Shown here: piece by piece, positions 1 through 7,585 of the stretch
Position numbering within the stretch: the first letter of the stretch is position 1
How the letters are laid out: each line of letters begins with the position of its first letter
Origin: Olsenella uli
Lineage (GTDB): Bacteria > Actinomycetota > Coriobacteriia > Coriobacteriales > Atopobiaceae
Direction of reading: 5' to 3'
DNA: 64,000 nt
NCBI RefSeq assembly: GCF_016900775.1
Contig: NZ_JACJKN010000004.1
Location: 108,670-172,669, forward strand
Notes under the pieces: generated by a model
The model's database searches: none
What the model was told of the DNA's origin: nothing
Seen by the model: only the letters and a program-made list of their open reading frames with translations
Made by a program: the position numbers and the translations under genes

Positions 1-43
1 TGGCACGACCATCGACGAGCTCGTGAGAGGAGACGTGGACACC

Positions 44-469
44 ATGAAAGAGACGGTCGAGAAGGACGTGCGGCTGGTCAAACGCCTGAGCTACGTAATG
101 GTGGGCTTTCTTGCCCTCATGCTGCTGGCCATGGTCTGGTGGACGTATCAGGTGAGCATCGCGGACCTTCCGCTCGTGCAGACGCTGCCCACGGTGGTGC
201 TGGCAGTCGTGCTCTGGGGAATCGCGATGTTTGCCTCGGTGTGGGTCGACCGCATCAAGCGTGAGCATGACCTTGTCACCTACCAGGAGGTTCTTGCCTT
301 CTGGGACGGCAAGCCCGTGGACCGCGAAACCGAGCGCGGTCGGCGCGAACGGCTCATCCCCCGCTGGATGAAGGTCGTGCGCGTAGCAGGCCTCGCGCTC
401 ATCGGCGCGGCGGTGGGCTACTTCTTTGGTTGCGGCGTCACCTGGCTCATGGAGACTCTGCTCGGATAA
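44..469 (+). CDS. Small membrane protein of unknown function
   Basis: I do not recognise the family. From the ATG at 44 the protein is about 141 residues. It has a charged N-terminus, two hydrophobic segments at about residues 18-36 and 45-66, a basic/acidic middle part (about 70-112) and a third hydrophobic helix near the C-terminus (about 113-134), so it is probably a three-helix membrane protein. GAGAGGAG at 25-32 could be the ribosome-binding site for this ATG. A GTG at 23 is also in frame, and the frame stays open to the left edge with plausible coding residues, so the true start may lie outside the window. A REP-like palindrome follows the stop immediately. Confidence 0.55.
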   Translation: MKETVEKDVRLVKRLSYVMVGFLALMLLAMVWWTYQVSIADLPLVQTLPTVVLAVVLWGIAMFASVWVDRIKREHDLVTYQEVLAFWDGKPVDRETERGRRERLIPRWMKVVRVAGLALIGAAVGYFFGCGVTWLMETLLG

Positions 470-470
470 G

Positions 471-500
471 TGATTCAAAAGGGACTGTCACTTTTGACCC
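471..500. repeat. REP-like palindrome R1
   Basis: TCAAAAG (475-481) and CTTTTGA (491-497) form a perfect stem around a GGACTGTCA-type loop. The element lies between two convergent genes. Its outer arm supplies the TGA stop and the last codons of the AraC-type gene, which therefore ends inside the repeat. Confidence 0.85.
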
Positions 501-1470
501 ACGCGCGCGGGGACATGCCCGTGAAGTCGGAGAAGGCATGACAGAAGGCCGAGGGGCTTGGGTAGCCGAGAAGGACGGCAATCTCGGAGACGCTACGCTC
601 CCCACCCTCGAGGAGACGGCACGCGCGCGCCATCCGCAGCCGGCGCGCATATGCGCCCACGCTCTGCCCTGTCTCGCGCCTGAACGCGTCACAGAGCCGC
701 GATCGGCTCACGTAGAGCCTGCGTGCGAGCGCGTCGACGGAAGGTGGCACGCCGCCCTCCTCGACGGCAGCCGACAGGAGACTCCTCGCGTGACTCACCA
801 GTGAACCCTCATCTTGTTCGGCACCTCTCCCGTCCGCCGCCAGAGACGCCATGAGGGAGGTGACGGTCGAGAGAAGCCCGAGCGACCCACCGGGGCCGAG
901 CGGAGGACTCGCGGGTATGTTGCCGAGCGCATGACGAATCGCCCCCTTGGCCTCGGGACCCCAGGCACCGTCGAACGCCGAGAAGAGCCCACCGAACTCC
1001 CCCGGATAGCTACGATCCAGGTCGTCGAAGAAGTCGGGCAGACAGATGATGGAGCGGGAGCGGTAGGCGTGGCCGGCGAGCAGGCGACTTGAGAGCGAGC
1101 GGGGGCCGTGCTCAACGAACGTGGCCACTTCGTCATGCGGACGGCGTGCGCCATCCCCGGCGCCGACGAACCTGATCGGAAGTCCGCAGTCCCGCGAGCA
1201 CGAAACCGCATCGTCCCCCATCGTACAGGCGCAGGCGTACGGCCCGAGCGACCCCTCGAAGAGCGGCATGTCCTCAAGCGGAGCGACGTCGTGACAGAGC
1301 ACGAGGCAGTGCGGCGCCGGCGCGCAGAACCACATCGAGCCTGTCGCCACGGAGCCGCGCGCCTCGCCCACCCAGATGCCGCCCCGGCGCTCGAAGCGAA
1401 CACCAAGCTGCTCGACCTGCGGCTCGAAGAGCGCAACGAGCTCGCGGGGAATGTCTCCCATGCCCGTCAT
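475..1470 (-). CDS. AraC-family transcriptional regulator
   Basis: A 331-residue protein with a unique N-terminal sensing part and a C-terminal double helix-turn-helix of the AraC/XylS type (about residues 235-325). Family-typical features are a first helix-turn-helix around 'LARRLYVSRSRLCDAFRRET', and a second that includes 'SEIAVLLGYPSPSAFCHAF' followed by 'FTGMSPRAW'. The N-terminal part contains several Cys residues (including a CAC-TMGDD stretch), which could bind metal or sense redox state; that is inference. The gene is divergent from a two-gene ABC exporter operon, the arrangement of YbtA-like regulators beside siderophore ABC pairs, so control of that operon is likely. Its final codons and stop come from repeat R1. 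Confidence 0.85.
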   Translation of the reverse strand: MTGMGDIPRELVALFEPQVEQLGVRFERRGGIWVGEARGSVATGSMWFCAPAPHCLVLCHDVAPLEDMPLFEGSLGPYACACTMGDDAVSCSRDCGLPIRFVGAGDGARRPHDEVATFVEHGPRSLSSRLLAGHAYRSRSIICLPDFFDDLDRSYPGEFGGLFSAFDGAWGPEAKGAIRHALGNIPASPPLGPGGSLGLLSTVTSLMASLAADGRGAEQDEGSLVSHARSLLSAAVEEGGVPPSVDALARRLYVSRSRLCDAFRRETGQSVGAYARRLRMARACRLLEGGERSVSEIAVLLGYPSPSAFCHAFSDFTGMSPRAWVKSDSPF

Positions 1471-1509
1471 CTTGAGGGTTCGTCCATCTCCCTTGAGGAA
1501 TCGTCCAAG

Positions 1510-1529
1510 GTTAGTTAACCATAGCTAAC
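1510..1529. promoter_or_regulatory. Operator-like palindrome between araC-type gene and ABC operon
   Basis: The divergent spacer holds TTAGTTA and TAGCTAA half-sites (7-4-7). Read on the minus strand it begins GTTAGCTATGGTTAAC, nearly identical to GTTAGCTATGGTTTAC at 5206-5221 before the DUF3793/flavodoxin genes. It somewhat resembles DtxR/IdeR-type iron boxes but could equally be the site of the adjacent AraC regulator. Confidence 0.6.
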
Positions 1530-1595
1530 AAGTAACGGCTCCCATGATACGGTGCGGCGGAATGCCAATCAAGATACGAGGGCAAGGAGGCTTCG

Positions 1596-3431
1596 ATGTC
1601 TGACTCTCAAGCAACCAAGGCGAGCGGCGCCCGCGACAAGGGCGCCGTGAGCCGTTTGCTCGCCTTTGCCGGTCCGCGCAAGACGCTCACGTACCTGGGC
1701 TGCGCGCTCTCGGCCGTCTCGATGCTCGTGAGCTTTGGCCCGTACGTCTGCATCTGGCTCGTAGCGCGCGACCTCATCGCCGTGGCCCCCGACTGGGGCG
1801 CGGCCACTGGCATCGCCGCATACGGCTGGTGGGCGTTCGGCCTTTCTGCCGCGAGCATCCTCGTCTACTTCGCCGGCCTCATGTGCACGCACCTCGCAGC
1901 CTTCCGCTGCGCGTCCAACATGCGCAAGCGCACCACGGACCACCTCATGCACGCGAGTCTCGGCTACTTTGACACGCACGCGAGCGGCGCGCTTCGCCGC
2001 GTCGTGGACGGCTGCGCCGCCGAGACCGAGGGGCTTCTCGCACATAAGCTCCCTGACACCGCGGGCAGCATCGCCATGATCTTGGGCATGCTGGTGCTGT
2101 TCTTCGTCTTTGACTGGCGGCTCGGCCTCGCGTGCCTTGTCGCGGTGATCATCTCGCTCGGCTGCATGTTCTACATGATGGGCGGGCGAGGCATGGACTT
2201 CATGACGCGCTACATGGAGTCGCTCGTCAAGATGAACAAGACCGGCACCGAGTACGTGCGCGGCATCCCCGTGGTCAAGGTCTTCCAGCAGACGGTCTAC
2301 AGCTTCCGCGCGTTCCATGACGCCATCGAGGAGTTCACGCGGCTCGCGCAGGACTACGCCGTCACGTGGTGCCAGACGCCGCAGTCGCTCTCGCTCACCA
2401 TCATCAACGGCGTCGCGATCTTCCTCGTGCCGGCGGCGATCCTCGTTGCGCCCGGCGAGGGGGACTTCGCGCGCTTTCTGGCCAACTTCGCGTTCTACGC
2501 GATCTTCTCGGCCGTGATCCCCACCGCCATGACGCGAGTGATGTTCATGTCCGAGGCATTCCAGTCCGCTGCGGATGCGGTCTCCCGCGTGGAGGAGGTG
2601 CTGGCCGCGCCCGTAATCACCGCTCCTGCCGCGCCGCGCGCGCCCGAGAGCAACGCCATCCGCTTCGAGGACGTGACCTTTACCTACGAGGGGGCGGACG
2701 CCCCGGCGCTCGACCACGTGAGCTTTGAGGTGCCCGCCGGCGCGACGGTGGCGCTCGTGGGCCCCTCCGGCGGCGGCAAGACCACGGCGGCGAGCCTCGT
2801 GCCGCGCTTCTGGGACGCGGGCGCCGGGCGCGTGACGCTCGGCGGCGTAGACGTGCGCCAGATGGACCCGCACGACCTCATGGACCGCGTTGCCTTTGTC
2901 TTCCAGGCCAACCGCCCCTTCCGCCAGACGATCCTGGAGAACGTGCGCGCCGCGCGCCCCGAGGCCACCCGCGAGGAGGCGCTCGCCGCCCTTGACGCCG
3001 CCCAGTGCGCGGACATCCTGGAGAAGCTGCCCCAGGGCGCCGACACGCTCGTGGGGACGGGCGGCACCCACCTCTCCGGCGGCGAGGTGCAGCGCCTCAT
3101 GATCGCCCGCGCCATCCTGAAGGACGCGCCCGTGGTGGTGCTCGACGAGGCGACGGCCTTCGCCGACCCGGAGAACGAGGTCAAAATCCAGGCCGCCTTC
3201 AAGCGCCTCGCCCGCGGGCGCGACGGCTCTCCGCGCACCGTCCTCATGATCGCGCACCGCCTCTCCACGGTGCGGAACGCCGACAAGATCGTGGTGCTCG
3301 ACGCCGGGCGCGTGGCCGAGCAGGGCACGCATGACGAGCTGCTGGCGGCGGGCGGCCTCTACGCCCGCATGTGGGCCGACTACGAGAAGTCCGTGAGCTG
3401 GCGCATCACGAGCGCCGCGGAGGTGGAGTAG
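1596..3431 (+). CDS. ABC exporter-type half transporter, first subunit (IrtA/YbtP-like)
   Basis: A 611-residue type-I ABC exporter fold: an N-terminal membrane domain with six predicted helices (about residues 20-330) fused to a C-terminal ATPase (about 355-600). The ATPase shows Walker A GPSGGGKTT, signature LSGGEVQR, Walker B VVVLDEATAF and the H-loop in 'MIAHRLS'. The ATG follows a good AAGGAGG site. The next gene starts directly after this stop, so the two probably form a heterodimer. Pairs of this type beside an AraC regulator import ferric siderophores (YbtPQ, IrtAB) or export siderophores or peptides. The flavodoxin downstream and the shared operators favour an iron role, but the substrate cannot be read from the sequence. 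Confidence 0.85.
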   Translation: MSDSQATKASGARDKGAVSRLLAFAGPRKTLTYLGCALSAVSMLVSFGPYVCIWLVARDLIAVAPDWGAATGIAAYGWWAFGLSAASILVYFAGLMCTHLAAFRCASNMRKRTTDHLMHASLGYFDTHASGALRRVVDGCAAETEGLLAHKLPDTAGSIAMILGMLVLFFVFDWRLGLACLVAVIISLGCMFYMMGGRGMDFMTRYMESLVKMNKTGTEYVRGIPVVKVFQQTVYSFRAFHDAIEEFTRLAQDYAVTWCQTPQSLSLTIINGVAIFLVPAAILVAPGEGDFARFLANFAFYAIFSAVIPTAMTRVMFMSEAFQSAADAVSRVEEVLAAPVITAPAAPRAPESNAIRFEDVTFTYEGADAPALDHVSFEVPAGATVALVGPSGGGKTTAASLVPRFWDAGAGRVTLGGVDVRQMDPHDLMDRVAFVFQANRPFRQTILENVRAARPEATREEALAALDAAQCADILEKLPQGADTLVGTGGTHLSGGEVQRLMIARAILKDAPVVVLDEATAFADPENEVKIQAAFKRLARGRDGSPRTVLMIAHRLSTVRNADKIVVLDAGRVAEQGTHDELLAAGGLYARMWADYEKSVSWRITSAAEVE

Positions 3432-5165
3432 ATGAGCATCCAGGAGAAGTACGCCCTCACCGACGAGGGCGTGAGGAACGTCAAGAGCGGCGCCGCGTGG
3501 ACGGCCGTGGCCAACTTCGCCGTCTTCGCGGGCGTGGGCGTGACTTACCTCGCCATGGAGGCGTTCGTGGCGCACCTCACCGAGGGCGCTCCGCTGCCCG
3601 CGCTCGTGCCCTACGCGGCAGGACTCGCGGCCTTCATCGTCGTCCTCTTCATTGCGGAGTACCAGGCCTACTACTACCAGTACGGCGTCATCTACAAGGA
3701 GAGCGGCCGGCAGCGCATCGGCCTCGCCGAGCGCCTGCGCAAGCTGCCCCTGGGCTTCTTCGGCCGCCGCGACCTCGCCGACCTCACCGAGACCCTCATG
3801 ACCGACGTCAAGACCACCGAGCACGCCTACAGCCACGTGCTGCCCGAGCTCTACGGCGCCTACATCACGCTCGCCGTGGCGGCCGTGGGGCTTCTCGCCT
3901 TTGACTGGCGGCTCGCGCTCGCGTCGCTCTGGAGCTGCCCGGTGGGGCTCGCCATCCTCTTCGGCGCGCGGCGGGCGCTCCAGCCCATGATGGAGGCCAC
4001 GCGCATGCGCGGCCTTGCCACCTCGGAGGACATCCAGGAGGCGCTCGAGTGCGTGCGCGAGGTGCGCGCGACCAACCAGGAGGAGCGCTACCTCGAGCAC
4101 ATCCATGCGGACGTCGACGCCGCGGAGCGCCAGGCCGCCCGCTCGGAGATCGCGTGCGGCATCGCCGTGAACGGCGCCCAGATCGTGCTGCGCCTGGGCC
4201 TCGCCACCACGGTGCTCGTGGGCGCGACGCTCATCCTGGAGGGCTCCTGCACGTTCATGACGCTCTTCGCCTTCCTTCTGGTGGTGAGCCGCATCTACGC
4301 ACCCTTCGACCAGTGCCTCATGCTCATCGCCGAGCTCTTCTCGGCCAAGACGGCCGCGGCGCGCATGAAGGGCTTCTACGAGGAGCCGCTCGCCGAGGGC
4401 GGCGAGGCGTACGAACCCCATGGCCACGACGTCTCCTTCGAGGACGTGTCCTTCTCCTACGACGGCGGCGAGAAGGTCCTTGACGGCGTGGCGTTCACAG
4501 CGCGCGAGGGCGAGGTCACGGCGCTCGTGGGGCCGTCCGGCTCCGGCAAGTCCACCTGCGCCCGCCTGGCCGCGCGCCTGTGGGACGCCGACGCGGGCCG
4601 CGTCACCGTGGGCGGCGTGGACGTGGCGGCCGTGGACCCCGAGGTCCTTCTCGCCGACTTCTCCGTGGTCTTCCAGGACGTGCTGCTCTTTGACGACACG
4701 GTGATGGGCAACATCCGCCTGGGACGCCACGGTGCCACCGACGAGGAGGTGCTCGCCGCGGCGCGCGCCGCCAACTGCGACGAGTTCGTGAGCCGCCTGC
4801 CGCAGGGCTACGACACGATGATCGGCGAGAACGGCGCGCGCCTCTCCGGAGGCGAGCGCCAGCGCATCTCCATCGCCCGGGCGCTGCTCAAGGACGCCCC
4901 TATCGTGCTCCTGGACGAGGCCACGGCGTCGCTCGACGTGGAGAACGAGACGCAGGTCCAGGGTGCGCTCAGCCGCCTCCTCGCCGGCAAGACAGTCATC
5001 GTGATCGCCCACCGCATGCGCACCGTCCTGAGTGCGGACAAGGTCGTGGTGCTCGAGGACGGCCGCGTGGCGGAGCAGGGCTCTCCGGAAGAGCTGCTCG
5101 CCGCGGGCGGCCTCTTCGCCCGCATGGTACGCCTGCAGACCGAGAGCGCCGACTGGGCGCTGTGA
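3432..5165 (+). CDS. ABC exporter-type half transporter, second subunit (IrtB/YbtQ-like)
   Basis: A 577-residue partner of the preceding gene, beginning with no gap after its stop. Membrane domain about residues 15-315; ATPase about 335-570 with Walker A GPSGSGKST, signature LSGGERQR, Walker B IVLLDEATASLD and switch His in 'VIAHRMR'. Both nucleotide sites look complete, whereas the partner has the less usual signature SGGEVQ. The immediate junction suggests translational coupling. The stop codon is the first three bases of the perfect palindrome R2, which may also end transcription. Confidence 0.86.
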   Translation: MSIQEKYALTDEGVRNVKSGAAWTAVANFAVFAGVGVTYLAMEAFVAHLTEGAPLPALVPYAAGLAAFIVVLFIAEYQAYYYQYGVIYKESGRQRIGLAERLRKLPLGFFGRRDLADLTETLMTDVKTTEHAYSHVLPELYGAYITLAVAAVGLLAFDWRLALASLWSCPVGLAILFGARRALQPMMEATRMRGLATSEDIQEALECVREVRATNQEERYLEHIHADVDAAERQAARSEIACGIAVNGAQIVLRLGLATTVLVGATLILEGSCTFMTLFAFLLVVSRIYAPFDQCLMLIAELFSAKTAAARMKGFYEEPLAEGGEAYEPHGHDVSFEDVSFSYDGGEKVLDGVAFTAREGEVTALVGPSGSGKSTCARLAARLWDADAGRVTVGGVDVAAVDPEVLLADFSVVFQDVLLFDDTVMGNIRLGRHGATDEEVLAAARAANCDEFVSRLPQGYDTMIGENGARLSGGERQRISIARALLKDAPIVLLDEATASLDVENETQVQGALSRLLAGKTVIVIAHRMRTVLSADKVVVLEDGRVAEQGSPEELLAAGGLFARMVRLQTESADWAL

Positions 5166-5195
5166 CCTAAAAGGGGACAGTCCCCTTTTAGGTCA
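5163..5195. repeat. REP-like perfect palindrome R2
   Basis: A 33-bp perfect palindrome with 16-bp arms starting TGACCTAAAAGGGGAC and a single central A. It overlaps the stop codon of the second ABC gene. It has the same GGGGACAGTCCCC centre as other elements in the window and may act as a two-way terminator. Confidence 0.9.
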
Positions 5196-5205
5196 TAGAC
5201 AACAT

Positions 5206-5253
5206 GTTAGCTATGGTTTACTCTATGCTCACTAGAGTTAGTTATAGCTAACT
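5206..5253 (+). promoter_or_regulatory. Operator-like sites upstream of DUF3793 gene
   Basis: Two sites are visible. GTTAGCTATGGTTTAC (5206-5221) repeats the site in the araC/ABC spacer. AGTTAGTTATAGCTAACT (5236-5253) is a near-perfect 18-bp palindrome just before the ribosome-binding site GGAGG (5256-5260), well placed for repression. The shared motif links the ABC pair and the DUF3793-flavodoxin genes into one regulon. Confidence 0.6.
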
Positions 5254-5264
5254 ATTGGAGGCGC

Positions 5265-5933
5265 ATGGGTCAGGGAATGGACATCTGCCTTGCCGTTGAC
5301 GCCAGCGACGCCTCGCCTCAGGAGCATCTTGAGGCGAGGTTCGTGCGCTGTCTCGTCTGTCAGGCGGGCATCGTGCTCGCGGGATGCAAGCCGGCCGCAG
5401 TCTTTGGCTTCCGGATGCCGCCCGACGATGCCGCGCGTCCGACGTCCATGTGCCGCCTCCGCGTAAAGACCCTCATAGGAACCTACGCGTGGCACCTTCG
5501 GCGCTTCGGCGTGCGCGTTTCCCTGCTGGGATGGCGAGAAGGGCGGGCGATGCTGCTCGTCTGGCGTCCGCGCCGCATCCGGCGTCTTCTCTCCGACGCG
5601 GGGGCGCACGAGTTTCTCGCCAAGAACCACCTCCCCTCTCGAAGCGGGGCGCTCATGGGAGAGCTCAGGCGTCGCCTGCGCGCCTACTACAACGACAGGA
5701 CCCCCTTTCCCCATGAGATCGGCTTTGTCCTCGGCTACCCCATCGAGGACGTCGACGGCTTCATGTCGGACGGGGGCCAGGGAGCACGGGCGTGCGGACG
5801 CTGGAAGGTCTACGGAGACGTGGACGAGGCGCTGCGGCGCTTCAAGGAGCTCGAGCGCGAGGAGCTCAGGATCAAGAGGCTCTACTCCGAGGGAACGCCC
5901 CTGCGGGGGCTTCTTCGGATGGCAACGGCATAG
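5265..5933 (+). CDS. DUF3793 family protein
   Basis: A 222-residue soluble protein with the hallmarks I associate with DUF3793: an N-terminal part with 'AVFGFRMP' (about 45-52) and the conserved 'FPHEIGFVLGYPIEDVDGF' block (about 147-165) followed by 'GRWKVYGD'. The biochemical role is not known. In many anaerobes the family sits next to a short flavodoxin, as here, and has been seen in iron- or haem-related settings. The start ATG has a strong GGAGG site and follows the palindromic operators. The flavodoxin gene begins 38 bp after the stop, so the two are probably co-transcribed. Confidence 0.82.
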   Translation: MGQGMDICLAVDASDASPQEHLEARFVRCLVCQAGIVLAGCKPAAVFGFRMPPDDAARPTSMCRLRVKTLIGTYAWHLRRFGVRVSLLGWREGRAMLLVWRPRRIRRLLSDAGAHEFLAKNHLPSRSGALMGELRRRLRAYYNDRTPFPHEIGFVLGYPIEDVDGFMSDGGQGARACGRWKVYGDVDEALRRFKELEREELRIKRLYSEGTPLRGLLRMATA

Positions 5934-5971
5934 CAAGGGCGGCCGAGCCCGCACGACGGAGGGAGACTTCC

Positions 5972-6400
5972 ATGAGCAAGAACATCGCAATCGTGTACTG
6001 GACGGGAACGGGCAACACCGAGGAGATGGCCCGTGCGCTCGAATCGGGCGTCGCCGCAGCAGGGGCCGAGGCTCGTGTCGTGCCCGTCGCGGACTTCTCG
6101 GCAGAGGATGTGTCCGGCTATGACGCGCTTGCCTTTGGCTGCCCCGCCATGGGCGCCGAGGAGCTTGAATCCGACGAGTTCGAGCCCGTCTGGGAGGCGT
6201 GCCGCGACGCGCTGGGCGACAAGCCCGTGGCGCTGTTCGGCAGCTACGGCTGGGGCACCGGCGAGTGGATGGAGGCCTGGCGGGCAGACGCGGAGGGGGC
6301 TGGCGTGAACGTGGTCTGCACCGTGATCGCCAACGAGGCCCCCGATGACGATGCCATCGCCGAACTCGAGACGGCCGCAAGGAGCCTCGTCGAAGCGTAA
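5972..6400 (+). CDS. Short-chain flavodoxin
   Basis: A 142-residue flavodoxin. The N-terminal beta strand 'IAIVYWTGTGNTEEMA' contains the FMN phosphate-binding loop TGTGNTE. Later strands 'ALAFGCPAMGAEELE' and 'VALFGSYGWGTGEWM' carry the usual FMN ring contacts, including Tyr and Trp. Flavodoxins carry low-potential electrons in the cytoplasm and replace ferredoxin when iron is scarce, which fits the operators shared with the siderophore-type ABC locus. The start was placed at the ATG after GGAGGGAGAC (5957-5966); an upstream in-frame ORF extension is out of homology. A GC-rich hairpin follows the stop. Confidence 0.9.
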   Translation: MSKNIAIVYWTGTGNTEEMARALESGVAAAGAEARVVPVADFSAEDVSGYDALAFGCPAMGAEELESDEFEPVWEACRDALGDKPVALFGSYGWGTGEWMEAWRADAEGAGVNVVCTVIANEAPDDDAIAELETAARSLVEA

Positions 6401-6413
6401 TGGCTCAAGCTGA

Positions 6414-6442
6414 GGCCCCGGAGCCGAGCGAGCTCCGGGGCC
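6414..6442 (+). terminator. GC-rich hairpin after flavodoxin
   Basis: GGCCCCGGAGC and GCTCCGGGGCC form a perfect 11-bp stem with a 7-nt loop directly after the flavodoxin stop. There is no clear T-run, so intrinsic termination is likely but not certain; it may instead protect the transcript 3' end. Confidence 0.55.
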
Positions 6443-6472
6443 ATCTGACGCCCGCGATGGATGGGAGGCGCC

Positions 6473-7108
6473 ATGCCGTTGACGCTCGTACTTCTCGCCC
6501 TGGGACTCCTGGGCTCGATTCTCATGTTTGCCGGGGACATGCTGCTCTACTTCACGCCCGGCGCCTACGACATGGACGGCACGCTCAGGCCGTATATGCG
6601 CATCATGCGCGACGTGCCCGCCGGCCGCGTACGGCTTGGAGGTGCGCTCGGGCCGGTCTCCGCGTTCCTGTACGTGCTCGGGTTTGCGGGGCTTGCGCTC
6701 ACGGCGCGTGGCGAGATGGCTTGGCTCGTCTGGCTGGCCGCGGCCCTGCTCGCCCTTGCCCTCATCTGCGGCGGCGCCTACCACGCCCAGTACGTCTATC
6801 TCTCCGTCATCGCCAAGGCAGGGCGAGAAGAACTGTACGACGAGGTCGCGGACAACATCATGTTTGTCATGCGGTTTGCAACCGTGCCCATGTACCTGGG
6901 CTTTGTTGTGCTCGCCGCGGCCGTCGTGCTCGGACAGACCGTCTTCCCCGCCTGGTTTGTCGTCCTCACGCCGCTGGTCACGAGCTTTCTCGGCCTTGCG
7001 TGGATGCGCGTGCCGCAGCCGGCGCGCTGCGTCCTCTTTGGCGGATGGAGCAACTTGGTATTCACGATCATGTTCGCCGCGATGCTCGTCTGCAAGCTCG
7101 CTGGGTAA
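6473..7108 (+). CDS. Polytopic membrane protein of unknown function
   Basis: About 211 residues with five or six hydrophobic helices (about 3-22, 50-70, 77-100, 126-150, 155-175 and 188-208) and few charged loops. I do not recognise the family with confidence. Conserved-looking features include 'GDMLLYFTPGAYDMDGTLRPYMRIM' in pieces near the N-terminus and an Ala/Tyr-His stretch 'GGAYHAQYVYLS' around residue 105. The start at 6473 is chosen because GGGAGG (6464-6469) is well spaced for it; a GTG/ATG at 6461 would overlap that site. Repeat R3 begins one base after the stop. Confidence 0.7.
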   Translation: MPLTLVLLALGLLGSILMFAGDMLLYFTPGAYDMDGTLRPYMRIMRDVPAGRVRLGGALGPVSAFLYVLGFAGLALTARGEMAWLVWLAAALLALALICGGAYHAQYVYLSVIAKAGREELYDEVADNIMFVMRFATVPMYLGFVVLAAAVVLGQTVFPAWFVVLTPLVTSFLGLAWMRVPQPARCVLFGGWSNLVFTIMFAAMLVCKLAG

Positions 7109-7109
7109 C

Positions 7110-7159
7110 GCGCAAAAGGGATGTCCCTTTTGCGCATACGGGACAGTCCCCATTTGACC
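7110..7159. repeat. REP-like palindrome R3 with degenerate second copy
   Basis: GCGCAAAAGGGA and TCCCTTTTGCGC make a 12-bp stem with a 2-nt loop (7110-7135). A second, less symmetric copy, GGGACAGTCCCCATTTGACC, lies at 7140-7159. The pair follows a stop codon directly. Confidence 0.8.
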
Positions 7160-7199
7160 CCTTGCGGAAATCACGCCGACCATTCCTCAAATGTGAGCT

Positions 7200-7218
7200 A
7201 CAGTTGACTTGAAACTGT
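7200..7218 (+). promoter_or_regulatory. Small inverted repeat upstream of DUF6110-ATPase operon
   Basis: ACAGTT and AACTGT are separated by 7 nt and overlap a TTGACT element (7204-7209) that could be a -35 box; no good -10 box is found at the normal distance. This is a candidate operator for the metal operon that starts at 7260. Confidence 0.3.
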
Positions 7219-7259
7219 TCACCAAGGCGTACTTTTGTGCGCGACGGAGGGAGTTCGAC

Positions 7260-7577
7260 ATGAGTGCTCTAGGTTTTCTCAAGGGAACGCACGGCCTGCT
7301 TTTGGGCGCGGGGGTGTTGATCGGGTCGGTCGGCGGCAAGGTGCTCACGAGCGACGCGGCCAAGCGCCTCTACGTCGAGGCCGTCGCGGCGGGCCTGCGC
7401 GCCAAGCGCGCCTGCGAGGATGCCATCGAGCGCACCCGCGCCGAGATGGATGACATCGTCGCCGAGGCCACGTACCTTAACGAGACCGTCTACGACACCG
7501 AGGATGACGAGGACCAGGAAACGTCCAAAGCAACCGACGCAGCCGAGCCCGTCGAGCCCGCTCCCGCTGAGGCGTAG
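7260..7577 (+). CDS. DUF6110-like small protein
   Basis: A 105-residue protein with an N-terminal hydrophobic, Gly-rich segment (about residues 4-30, 'LGFLKGTHGLLLGAGVLIGS' region), a helical middle ('SDAAKRLYVEAVAAGLRAKRACEDAIE') and a very acidic tail. This matches my memory of DUF6110, a small family coded next to heavy-metal P-type ATPases in Firmicutes and Coriobacteriia. Function is unknown; the context suggests an ATPase partner or accessory. The start ATG has a GGAGGGAG site. The ATPase begins 8 bp after the stop. Confidence 0.7.
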   Translation: MSALGFLKGTHGLLLGAGVLIGSVGGKVLTSDAAKRLYVEAVAAGLRAKRACEDAIERTRAEMDDIVAEATYLNETVYDTEDDEDQETSKATDAAEPVEPAPAEA

Positions 7578-7585
7578 GCGCGACC

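Noticed and set aside
1510..1529. Firm assignment of the palindrome as a DtxR/IdeR iron box
   Set aside because: Only part of the 19-bp consensus matches, and an AraC protein is coded next door. Kept as an operator of unknown regulator.
1569..5012. Very long antisense frame (1147 codons) opposite the ABC exporter pair
   Set aside because: The plus strand codes for two complete ABC proteins with all motifs. Long open antisense frames are expected at this GC content and the translated protein is low in complexity (Arg/His/Glu/Gly).
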